DNA of 8,419 bases, from contig CAMWLD010000082.1 in NCBI GenBank assembly GCA_947175005.1, positions 1 to 8,419 of the forward strand, given 5' to 3'. Of the stretch, positions 1 through 5,682 are shown piece by piece. Below the pieces are notes generated by a model. That model had not been told where the DNA came from. It did not search any database and worked only from the letters and a program-made list of their open reading frames with translations. The DNA is from an uncultured Ruminococcus sp. Its GTDB lineage: Bacteria > Bacillota > Clostridia > Oscillospirales > Ruminococcaceae. Within the stretch, counting starts at the first letter, position 1; each line of letters starts with the position of its first letter. The position numbers and the translations under genes were made by a program.

Positions 1-1
1 C

Positions 2-94
2 GCAAGAGATTTTATAATTACGGCGGCGCACGCTCTTTATCGGGCTAAAAGTGAGGGGAAAAATTCGATAGTGACGGAAAATGCGGGTAATTAA
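2..94 (+). CDS. GGDEF-domain protein (diguanylate cyclase-like), 3' end only
   Basis: The frame is open from the left edge and ends at TAA 92-94, giving about 30 C-terminal residues. They contain A-x-x-ALYRAKSEGKN, which matches the end of GGDEF domains, where a helix of the form AD-x-ALY-x-AK-x-x-GKN precedes the last beta strand. Intact GGDEF domains condense two GTP into cyclic di-GMP. The GGDEF active-site loop lies outside the window, so catalytic competence cannot be judged. The protein ends about ten residues after the GKN motif, so GGDEF is the terminal domain. A hairpin follows at 114-134. The family call rests on one short motif and is therefore moderate. Confidence 0.7.
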   Translation, partial: ARDFIITAAHALYRAKSEGKNSIVTENAGN

Positions 95-113
95 AATACT
101 GCCGGCGGCGTGT

Positions 114-134
114 CTTTCCCGATGTTAGGGAAAG
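114..134 (+). terminator. Hairpin after the GGDEF gene, possible terminator
   Basis: CTTTCCC (114-120) and GGGAAAG (128-134) form a perfect 7-bp inverted repeat with a 7-nt loop, 20 nt after the GGDEF stop codon. The downstream side is T-rich (tgtttgttgtttt, 147-159) but has no clean U-tract directly after the stem, so termination is plausible rather than certain. Confidence 0.4.
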
Positions 135-180
135 GGGGCTGTCGGCTGTTTGTTGTTTTGATAATGTGCGGGAAAATGTA

Positions 181-209
181 TTGACTTTGTTATAATTTTG
201 TGGTAAGAT
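181..209 (+). promoter_or_regulatory. Sigma-A promoter of the SUKH-3-like gene
   Basis: TTGACT (181-186) is followed after exactly 17 bp by TAAGAT (204-209), with TGG directly upstream (201-203) giving an extended -10 of the TGn type. The predicted start near 216 leaves a leader of about 40 nt before the gene. Other TATAAT strings at 191-196 and 215-220 lack a -35 at a proper distance. Confidence 0.65.
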
Positions 210-212
210 AAA

Positions 213-226
213 CCTATAATTATAGG
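213..226. promoter_or_regulatory. 14-bp perfect palindrome at the transcription start, candidate operator
   Basis: CCTATAATTATAGG is a perfect 14-bp palindrome covering the predicted start of transcription of the promoter at 181-209. A dimeric repressor bound here would block initiation. No regulator gene is visible nearby, and an AT-rich palindrome could arise by chance. Confidence 0.3.
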
Positions 227-255
227 CTTGAATATATACCGGGAGGATGAGGAAA

Positions 256-775
256 ATGCTGATAGAAATTGCCAAACAGCAGCTGCAAAAGGCGGGCTGG
301 TATGAGGGACGGAAAATAGATGTTTCTCATTATGAAAAGATGTTTACGGAACTGGGATATGAGTTTTTTCCGGCTGCAAGGAGGTTTTTGGAAGAGTTCG
401 GGGATCTGTATATAAATGATAAAGTGAAATGTGATTACATTGAACCCGGATGTATATGTGAAGATGAAAGCTCGACGGAGCTTAAACAGCTTAGTTATTT
501 TGCGGCAGTGGATCGTAAAAGAATGTTTAAAAAAGTTGGACAGAAAACAGTCCCTGTTGCGGTAGTGAGATACATGAGCATAGTTATTCATATATCGAAA
601 GGACGGAAGATTTTTTGCAAGTGACGGCGCTTGTCAGGGTGGATACTGGGCGGAAAATACCGATCAGTTTTGGAATGAATATTATGGAGATGAATACGGC
701 AGGGCTACTTGGGAGGAGTTCAAAGCAGGAAAAGGACGGACAATGCGTAAATGGAAAATAGATCAATATTTATAA
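256..775 (+). pseudogene. SUKH-3-type immunity protein, frameshifted
   Basis: The first frame encodes a SUKH-3-like N-terminus: an AGWYEGRKID motif, then F-x-x-A-x-x-FLEEFGDL, typical of the SUKH superfamily that neutralises toxins of polymorphic toxin systems or protects against related effectors. This frame stops at TGA 622-624. Reading continues in the +1 frame from about 602 (DGRFFASDG, then FWNEYYGDEYG and TWEEF) to TAA 773-775. Removing one base near AAAGG (598-602), or in the T6 run (611-616), rebuilds one protein of about 172 residues, a normal family length. The ATG at 256 is preferred: GGGAGG (241-246) abuts the alternative ATG at 247 but sits 9 nt before 256. The gene is more AT-rich than its neighbours, suggesting acquisition. 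No toxin gene is adjacent. Sequencing error cannot be excluded. Confidence 0.7.
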
Positions 776-794
776 ATTTAATTTGTACAGAGGC

Positions 795-850
795 AAAGTA
801 TCGGGCAAGGTGTGAGTTTCATCTTGCCATTATTGCATTACGCATACTTT
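795..850 (+). terminator. Nested hairpin downstream of the SUKH-3-like gene
   Basis: GGCAAGGTG (804-812) pairs with CATCTTGCC (820-828) through nine pairs, one of them G-U, with a 7-nt loop. An outer helix AAAGTAT (795-801) with ATACTTT (844-850) can close around it. It starts 20 nt after the TAA at 775. The 3' flank (attattgcatt) is only moderately T-rich, so it may be a weak terminator or a transcript-end structure. Confidence 0.4.
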
Positions 851-926
851 AATGATTTAGAGTTTTAAATAAATGCTGCTGTTTATAAAATTTTTTGGAA
901 ATCCGAAGATTTTTTTGCAAAAATTG

Positions 927-955
927 TTGATTTTTTCCCGGAAAAATGATATAAT
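927..955 (+). promoter_or_regulatory. Sigma-A promoter of the chemoreceptor gene
   Basis: TTGATT (927-932), a 17-bp spacer and a perfect TATAAT (950-955), preceded by TGA (947-949) as an extended -10. The upstream region is very AT-rich with T-tracts at 890-895 and 911-916, which would suit an UP element. Predicted start is near 962, about 150 nt before the start codon. No sigma-D (flagellar) type promoter was seen. Confidence 0.75.
932..946. promoter_or_regulatory. Palindrome inside the chemoreceptor promoter spacer, candidate operator
   Basis: TTTTTCC (932-938), one central C, and GGAAAAA (940-946) form a perfect 7-bp-arm inverted repeat lying wholly between the -35 and -10 elements. A protein bound here would compete with RNA polymerase. 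No cognate regulator is identifiable in the window. Confidence 0.35.
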
Positions 956-971
956 TAATTTAAGTATTTTC

Positions 972-1108
972 AAACATTTTTACATTGAGATTTATTCAAG
1001 TGGGGAAATGCCGCAAGCGGTGTTTCCATAGAAATCCTCCGCAAATGTTTAAAACAGACAAAAAGAAAATGCGGCTTGCGGAGAGAATTATTCGGGAGAA
1101 AAGAGGAG
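972..1108 (+). ncRNA. Structured 5' leader of the chemoreceptor mRNA, candidate cis-regulatory RNA
   Basis: Helices visible by eye: AAACATTT (972-979) with AAATGTTT (1043-1050); GAGATTT (987-993) with AAATC-C-TC (1032-1039, one bulge); and a 10-bp hairpin 1004-1013/1018-1027 with CAAG loop and two G-U pairs. These nest into one long arm. A competing helix is CTCCGCAA (1037-1044) with TTGCGGAG (1076-1083), and a third is CCGCAAGC (1011-1018) with GCTTGCGG (1074-1081). TCCTC (1035-1039) also complements GAGGA (1103-1107) of the ribosome binding site. These choices are partly exclusive, as in translational riboswitches. It does not match the cyclic di-GMP-I (GEMM) or cyclic di-GMP-II consensus as I know them. 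The helices are seen; their function is inference. Confidence 0.45.
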
Positions 1109-1113
1109 ATAAT

Positions 1114-3123
1114 ATGGCTAAGGAAATCAAAAAGTCCATGGGACTTACAAGAGCGATAATCGTTTCGTCGGTCATTACTACGACGGTGCTTTTGCTGCTG
1201 CTGGCGATAATCGGGTTTGCTGCTTCTTTCGGAAAGGTGAAGGACGGCATTTCGGCGACCTCACGGCAGGCGCTGTCGGTTTATGCCGAGCAGGTGGACG
1301 GCTGGCTGGAGCAGCAGGGAAAATTTGCGGAGTCACAGGCAAATGCGGCGGCGGCGTTGGTGCTCTCCACGGGTGGCAGGGCGCATAATGACGATTTTAT
1401 CGACAGCGTTATGGGGCTTAACAGCGCTTTGCTGGACTGCTACACGGCATATGCGGACTCGGAGCTTTTTATGGCGGTAACGGATGTGGAAAACGATCTG
1501 CCTGCGGGCTTTGACGCTACCACAAGAAGCTGGTACAAGGACGCTGCGGGACAGAAGAAAACCATTTTCACTGCCCCTTATATCGACACTGCCACGGGGG
1601 CTATGATAATCACGGTCGCCTCTCCTATTTTTGAAAACGGCGAGGTTGCGGGGGTTTTCGGATGCGACATTACCCTTGACTATATTATGGACCTGGCGGG
1701 GGGCATGAAGATAACCGAAAACGGTTACCCTGTACTGGTGGACAGCAGCGGTAATTTTATGATACATGAAAATCCCGATTACACGCCCCACATAATGAAC
1801 GGCGAGGCTGTTATATCATCTGCGGGGGCTGCCGAGGGGGATTACAATGATGTGCTGGGGAAGATAAGTGCGAATGATGTTTACTTCGGTGAAAACAAGG
1901 ATTATGACGGAAAGGAAAAATATTTTGCATTTACGGAGCTGTCCTCGGCGGACTGGAAGATTGGGTTTATTATCCCTCCGAACGATATCAACAGCACGCT
2001 GACAAGTCTGGCGGTAACTTATGTGATACTGCTTATTGTATTTGTGGCGGTGGGCACGGCGGTGGTCATTTCGGTAACGAGAATTCAGCTGCGGCCGCTG
2101 AAAAACATTTCGAGAGTTGCTTCGCAGATCGCAGCGGGAAACCTTTACTCGGAATTTGACTATTATGCCACGGATGAGATAGGGCAGCTGTGCACCAACT
2201 TTGCAAAATGCACAAGCGCTGCACGGTGGTACATAACGGATATTTCCGATAAGCTGAAAAAGCTGGCGGAGGGGGATTTTACGGTAAAGGTGACGGCGGA
2301 TTACATAGGGGATTATGCGCCCATAAAGGAATCGCTGACCCACATTATCGAGTCCATGCGGCGCACTCTCAACAGGATAGACACCGCCTCGAGACAGGTG
2401 AACGAGGGGGCGACGGGGGTCGCAAGCTCTTCTCTTGAACTGGCGGAGGGAGTTCGCAGTCAGACGGACAGCCTTAACAAGCTGGGGGGCGATATGGACC
2501 AGGTCATTGCCATGGTGAGGGAAAGCGACAGTCTTGCGCAGTCCGCAAGGACTCTGGCGGGAAATGCCATGAACAAGCTGCAAATGAGCAATGAGGAAAT
2601 GAACAGGCTGCTGGCGGCTATGAATGAGATATCGAGAATGTCGGAGGAAACGGCTAAGATCGTAAAGACCATTGACGATATTGCATTCCAGACGAATATC
2701 CTTGCGCTCAACGCCTCGGTGGAGGCGGCAAGAGCGGGGGCTGCGGGCAAGGGCTTTGCTGTGGTTGCGGACGAGGTGAGAAACCTTGCGGGCAAATCCG
2801 CAGAGGCTGCGAGCCACACCTCTAAGCTGATAACAAACACTGCGGAGGCGGTAACTGCGGGGGCTGCCCTGGCGGATTCCACGGCAAAGGCGCTTAGTCA
2901 GGCGGTTGAGGACACCCTGCGTGTGGATGAGGATATAAAGAAAATTTCCGACGCTTCCCACAAGCAGAGCGATTACATGAGCAATGTGTTTGGCAGCATT
3001 CGCCGCATTTCCGACAGCATAAACAACACCTCCGAATCCATAAGCATGGGAGCTGACACAAGCAAGAACCTAAGCAGTCAGGCGGATGTGCTTTCCAAGA
3101 TGATCTCGGAATTCAGATTATAA
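1114..3123 (+). CDS. Methyl-accepting chemotaxis protein with dCache sensor
   Basis: Membrane chemoreceptor that signals through CheA/CheW to the flagellar motor. The start is ATG 1114: AGAGGAG (1102-1108) lies 5 nt upstream; a TTG start at 985 would fall in the structured leader. Product 669 residues: TM1 about 14-37; extracellular dCache-type domain about 38-298; TM2 about 301-322; HAMP about 323-376; a second HAMP-like segment about 374-425 ([11 protein letters not shown], then [12 protein letters not shown]); coiled-coil signalling domain about 425-669 with the conserved tip [20 protein letters not shown] around 520-539. The sensor has R138, W140, Y141, Y156 and D185, matching in identity and spacing the dCache amino-acid-binding signature (PctA R126, W128, Y129, Y144, D173 as I recall them), but F133 replaces the first Tyr. 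An amino acid ligand is therefore likely. There is no NWETF-type CheR tether at the C-terminus. Confidence 0.93.
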   Translation: MAKEIKKSMGLTRAIIVSSVITTTVLLLLLAIIGFAASFGKVKDGISATSRQALSVYAEQVDGWLEQQGKFAESQANAAAALVLSTGGRAHNDDFIDSVMGLNSALLDCYTAYADSELFMAVTDVENDLPAGFDATTRSWYKDAAGQKKTIFTAPYIDTATGAMIITVASPIFENGEVAGVFGCDITLDYIMDLAGGMKITENGYPVLVDSSGNFMIHENPDYTPHIMNGEAVISSAGAAEGDYNDVLGKISANDVYFGENKDYDGKEKYFAFTELSSADWKIGFIIPPNDINSTLTSLAVTYVILLIVFVAVGTAVVISVTRIQLRPLKNISRVASQIAAGNLYSEFDYYATDEIGQLCTNFAKCTSAARWYITDISDKLKKLAEGDFTVKVTADYIGDYAPIKESLTHIIESMRRTLNRIDTASRQVNEGATGVASSSLELAEGVRSQTDSLNKLGGDMDQVIAMVRESDSLAQSARTLAGNAMNKLQMSNEEMNRLLAAMNEISRMSEETAKIVKTIDDIAFQTNILALNASVEAARAGAAGKGFAVVADEVRNLAGKSAEAASHTSKLITNTAEAVTAGAALADSTAKALSQAVEDTLRVDEDIKKISDASHKQSDYMSNVFGSIRRISDSINNTSESISMGADTSKNLSSQADVLSKMISEFRL

Positions 3124-3128
3124 AAATA

Positions 3129-3176
3129 TTTGGGAATATTTCTCCGCCGTTTCTTTTGGGGAGGGATATTCCCAAA
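3129..3176 (+). terminator. Long intercistronic hairpin between chemoreceptor and acetyltransferase genes
   Basis: TTTGGGAATAT (3129-3139) and ATATTCCCAAA (3166-3176) are perfect 11-nt complements; six more pairs (3140-3145 with 3160-3165, two G-U) extend the stem to 17 bp around a 14-nt loop. It starts 5 nt after the MCP stop. No U-tract follows directly: the next T-run (3189-3194) is 12 nt away and abuts the next start codon. It may be a partial terminator, an mRNA stabiliser or a processing site. Confidence 0.5.
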
Positions 3177-3194
3177 ATCGGCAAGGGATTTTTT

Positions 3195-4160
3195 ATGATA
3201 ATAAGAACAGAAATTGAGGAGGCGGCGGCAAAGCAGCTGGCTGCGGATTTCCACTGCGCTCCGGAGGATTTTTTCAAATATGAGAATACGGTGACAAATG
3301 CAAGCGACGGCAGACCGGGCGAACGCCCTATGTGGGAAACTCCCTGCTTTTTCCGTGCTGCCACTATGGGCATGGGGGCGGTCATATGCACCTCGGAGGC
3401 GATAGCGCCTTACGGAAAGATACTTGCGGCAAGCAAGAGCGGGGCGCAGATATGCTCGGTGTCGGTGGCTTCGGCTCTGGACAGGGAGATGTTTTCCCAC
3501 GGGTATTACATCGGGCTGTTAAAGCAGTATTATCTGCCCCGCACGCCTTACCGTCCCCGAATGGTTTACGAGGGGTATGAGCTGACGGTGTTTGAGGGCG
3601 AAGAGATCGAGGAATTATATCAATGGAAAGGCTTTGATAATGCGCTGCTGTACCGAAGCACGGGAGAAAGGCACGATCTGACGGCGGTGTGCGCTGTGAA
3701 CGGGCGGCGGATAATGGGCATTGCGGGGGCTTCGAGAGACAGCGAAAGCATGGCGCAGATAGGAATTGACGTACTGCCCGAATTTCGGGGAATGGGCGTG
3801 GGGTCGGTGCTGGTATGCGCTTGTGCAAATGAGGTTTTCAGGCAGGGGTATGTGCCCTATTACGGTACATGGAGCGGGAATATCATTTCCCAGCGGCTGG
3901 CTATGGGCTGCGGATTTTATCCTGCATGGACGGAAATGGCTGCTATGAGCTTTAAGAGAAAAGGGGTAAATGAACGGGCAAAAACGCCTGTGACGGTTGC
4001 GGCTGCTTTGGAGCCTTCTCCGAACCGTAATGTTTCCGGGGACGGCTCGAGTGAAAGGGTCGATCTGAGAGATATTGTAAAAAGATTGGGTGAAGAAATA
4101 TCGGAGGATATAAGCGCTGCAAATGAGGATTTTTTAGAGCCGGAAAGTAATGAGGAATAG
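3195..4160 (+). CDS. GNAT-family N-acetyltransferase with acidic C-terminal tail
   Basis: The C-terminal half is a GNAT fold that transfers an acetyl group from acetyl-CoA to an amine. Motif A is visible: IGIDVLPEFRGMGVGSVL, residues about 189-206, containing the acetyl-CoA pyrophosphate loop R198-G-M-G-V-G203. A following segment (YYGTWSGNIISQRLAMGCGF, about 222-241) matches the GNAT motif B region. Residues 1-130 are not a standard GNAT core and probably form a second, degenerate GNAT-like or substrate-specific domain. Residues about 256-321 form a hydrophilic, mostly acidic tail ending in ESNEE. The start is ATG 3195, with AAGGGA (3183-3188) 6 nt upstream; an earlier TTG at 3156 lies in the hairpin. 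The substrate is unknown. It lies 71 nt after the MCP and may be co-transcribed with it. Confidence 0.8.
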   Translation: MIIRTEIEEAAAKQLAADFHCAPEDFFKYENTVTNASDGRPGERPMWETPCFFRAATMGMGAVICTSEAIAPYGKILAASKSGAQICSVSVASALDREMFSHGYYIGLLKQYYLPRTPYRPRMVYEGYELTVFEGEEIEELYQWKGFDNALLYRSTGERHDLTAVCAVNGRRIMGIAGASRDSESMAQIGIDVLPEFRGMGVGSVLVCACANEVFRQGYVPYYGTWSGNIISQRLAMGCGFYPAWTEMAAMSFKRKGVNERAKTPVTVAAALEPSPNRNVSGDGSSERVDLRDIVKRLGEEISEDISAANEDFLEPESNEE

Positions 4161-4169
4161 GGATTTGTA

Positions 4170-4212
4170 AAAATTGAGCTGCGTAATTTAGGAAATTACG
4201 CAGCTCGATTTT
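4170..4212. terminator. Bidirectional intrinsic terminator between convergent genes
   Basis: GAGCTGCGTAATTT (4176-4189) and AAATTACGCAGCTC (4193-4206) form a perfect 14-bp stem with a 3-nt loop. The stem is flanked by AAAAATT on the left and GATTTT on the right, so it has a T-rich tail in both directions. It starts 9 nt after the acetyltransferase stop and ends 8 nt before the methyltransferase stop, as expected for a shared terminator of converging transcripts. Confidence 0.92.
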
Positions 4213-4220
4213 GTTCAGAT

Positions 4221-5018
4221 TTATTTCACGCCTATCCGCATTCTGTAGGAAAATTCAATGTCGAAAGGCTCGGTATCAAAGACGGAATTTATTACATTGT
4301 AAAATTCTTCTAACTGCTTCTCGATAAGCTCGGGGTGTTTTTTAAGTATCGTTTGAGTGCTGCCCTGGCTTAGGATTATGTTTCGGAAACGCTCCCTTGT
4401 GCATTTTTCGCTGCTGCAGAAAAGCAACTCACGGGTGTAGCGGAAGTAACCGCTTTTCGCCATATTTTCCAGATGCTTGTCCTTGGGATAGCGGGTAAAG
4501 GTGTCCTTTATATCGGGGACTTGAGATTCGATCTCCAGTACCCTGCCGTAAAGCTTCATATATGCGCTTTCCGCTTCCCATTTGGCAACAGGCGGCCAGT
4601 CGCAGTCGACAGTTGCAAATATACCGCCTTTTTTAAGGATACGGTCGACCTCTTTAAGAGTTGCGGCGGGTTCCATCCAGTGGAATGACTGTGAGCACAC
4701 CACAACATCGGCGCAATCGCTTTCCAGACCCGTATCATCGGAGAATGCCTTTATAAAGCTCATTTTTTCGGTAGACTTTTTCTCGGCAATGTTCCGCATA
4801 TCGTCGCTGGGTTCAATGCCGATAACTCTGCCGCACACTTCCTGCCATACCTCGGTGGACAGCCCCGTGCCGCAGCCCATATCCACGACAAGCCCGGGGG
4901 CTTTGCCCAAATATCTGCAAATAATCTCAACGAGATATTTCGGCACTTTCGGGCGGGCGTTTTCGTAAACCTCTCCGAAGCCCAGGAAACGGTCGGCGTT
5001 ATTCTGTTTGCTGCTCAT
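4221..5018 (-). CDS. Class I SAM-dependent methyltransferase
   Basis: Transfers a methyl group from S-adenosylmethionine to an unidentified small-molecule or other acceptor. The 265-residue product has motif I VVDMGCGTG (44-52) for SAM binding, an acidic residue at the end of strand 2 (E69 in VIGIEPSDDM) for the ribose, strand 4 ADVVVCSQSFHWM (103-115), and the post-motif LKEVDRILKKGG (121-132), all typical of the Methyltransf_11/UbiE-like group. The C-terminal 120 residues are a helical cap that probably sets specificity. The start is the ATG at 5016-5018: AAGGAGG (complement of 5027-5033) lies 8 nt upstream; a longer reading frame to 5087 has no such site and would cross an inverted repeat. 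It is the last gene of the leftward block, 162 nt after the PH-like gene. Confidence 0.9.
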   Translation of the reverse strand: MSSKQNNADRFLGFGEVYENARPKVPKYLVEIICRYLGKAPGLVVDMGCGTGLSTEVWQEVCGRVIGIEPSDDMRNIAEKKSTEKMSFIKAFSDDTGLESDCADVVVCSQSFHWMEPAATLKEVDRILKKGGIFATVDCDWPPVAKWEAESAYMKLYGRVLEIESQVPDIKDTFTRYPKDKHLENMAKSGYFRYTRELLFCSSEKCTRERFRNIILSQGSTQTILKKHPELIEKQLEEFYNVINSVFDTEPFDIEFSYRMRIGVK

Positions 5019-5060
5019 AATGGTATCCTCCTTGTTTTGATTTGGTGTGTTGCTGTATAT

Positions 5061-5094
5061 AAGCAAAGTGTGATTTATAAAGATCACACAGCTT
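5061..5094. promoter_or_regulatory. Interrupted inverted repeat upstream of the methyltransferase gene
   Basis: GTGTGAT (5068-5074) and ATCACAC (5083-5089) are perfect 7-bp arms around an 8-nt AT-rich centre, with outer AAGC (5061-5064) and GCTT (5091-5094) extending the symmetry. It lies 43-76 bp upstream of the methyltransferase start and after the stop of the preceding gene. It could be a transcription-factor site or a weak hairpin ending the previous transcript. The half-site spacing (TGTGA, 10 bp, TCACA) differs from the CRP/FNR 6-bp spacing. No clear promoter could be assigned. Confidence 0.4.
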
Positions 5095-5180
5095 GTATAT
5101 CCCGTAATTATTGTTTCATTTTAAAGCTGTCCGCTTTACTGTCAGATCTGCGGAATAAGTACGGGTGAACATTTTTCTCT

Positions 5181-5585
5181 TTATTTTAACGCATTGCATA
5201 TTTCTCTGTACAAGTCATCATATTGAGTCACGCCTATTCTTATTTCCTTTTTATCCGTTTTCGGCACAATATCCTTTGACCCGAAATTGTATTTCCACGA
5301 CTGTGCAGGTAAAATATTTACCTCTTTTATATCGGAAAATTTTACCTTACCGTATTCAAATCCCGCCATAAAAAATGAAATTCCGTCATTGTTCAGAGTA
5401 CAAAAGGACGTCACGGCAAACAGCAGAAAAAGAACAGCATAAAACAGCACCAGACAGCCTCCCGCAATTATGCTTATTTTAAGATTGGTGGTATTCATAG
5501 CGCATATCAGCATGACAACAATGATAACGGTAATAAAATGCGCAGCTGCTCCTGCCTTTGTAAAATTATACTTATACTTATGCAT
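5181..5585 (-). CDS. Small membrane protein, two helices plus PH-like cytoplasmic domain
   Basis: The 134-residue product has two hydrophobic segments (about 12-30 and 36-62) joined by a very short turn, followed by a soluble region of about 70 residues. That region (FEYGKVKFSDIKEVNIL, 76-92, then a strand EIRIGV, 114-119) resembles short bacterial PH-like domains attached to a two-helix membrane anchor, where a YGKIKFSDIK-type strand is common. No catalytic residues are visible and no specific function can be assigned. The start ATG (5583-5585) follows CGGAGG (complement 5592-5597) by 6 nt. It lies 97 nt after glnN on the same strand, beyond a hairpin, so it is either read-through from glnN or has an unseen promoter. 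The family call is by pattern only. Confidence 0.6.
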   Translation of the reverse strand: MHKYKYNFTKAGAAAHFITVIIVVMLICAMNTTNLKISIIAGGCLVLFYAVLFLLFAVTSFCTLNNDGISFFMAGFEYGKVKFSDIKEVNILPAQSWKYNFGSKDIVPKTDKKEIRIGVTQYDDLYREICNALK

Positions 5586-5623
5586 ATTTTTCCTCCGAAA
5601 ATTTTTGTCATAAAACAGGCTGC

Positions 5624-5654
5624 GGCTATTCCCCCGAAAAACGGAAGAATAGCC
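5624..5654 (-). terminator. Terminator-like hairpin after glnN
   Basis: On the minus strand GGCTATTC-TT-CCG pairs with CGG-GG-GAATAGCC around a TTTTT loop: 8 bp, two G-U pairs, then 3 bp, a continuous 13-bp stem. It begins 28 nt after the glnN stop (5683). The following sequence (gcagcctgtttta) is only weakly T-rich, so termination may be partial, allowing some expression of the gene at 5585. Confidence 0.55.
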
Positions 5655-5682
5655 ATTGCCCGATTGTGTATGAGTTTTAAAA

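Noticed and set aside
985..1113. N-terminal extension of the chemoreceptor from a TTG at 985
   Set aside because: It has no ribosome binding site, reads through the structured leader, and would put about 43 highly basic residues before TM1. ATG 1114 has AGAGGAG at good spacing.
962..1113. Cyclic di-GMP (GEMM) riboswitch
   Set aside because: The leader lacks the conserved GEMM core (GGACGCAAAGCC-like joint and GGUAGG-type receptor). A CCGCAAA string at 1039-1045 is only a superficial match.
1816..2961. Long minus-strand ORF of 381 codons inside the chemoreceptor gene
   Set aside because: Antisense shadow of a well-supported coding region. The product is Arg/His/Ser-rich with no domain and no ribosome binding site.
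3156..3194. Earlier TTG start for the acetyltransferase at 3156
   Set aside because: The codon sits in the loop of the intercistronic hairpin and has no ribosome binding site. ATG 3195 has AAGGGA 6 nt upstream.
5019..5087. N-terminal extension of the methyltransferase to 5087
   Set aside because: The 23 extra residues are not part of the fold, the frame crosses an inverted repeat, and the strong AAGGAGG serves the ATG at 5018.
5068..5089. CRP/FNR-type binding site
   Set aside because: TGTGA and TCACA are separated by 10 bp instead of 6, so both halves would not face one dimer in the usual way.
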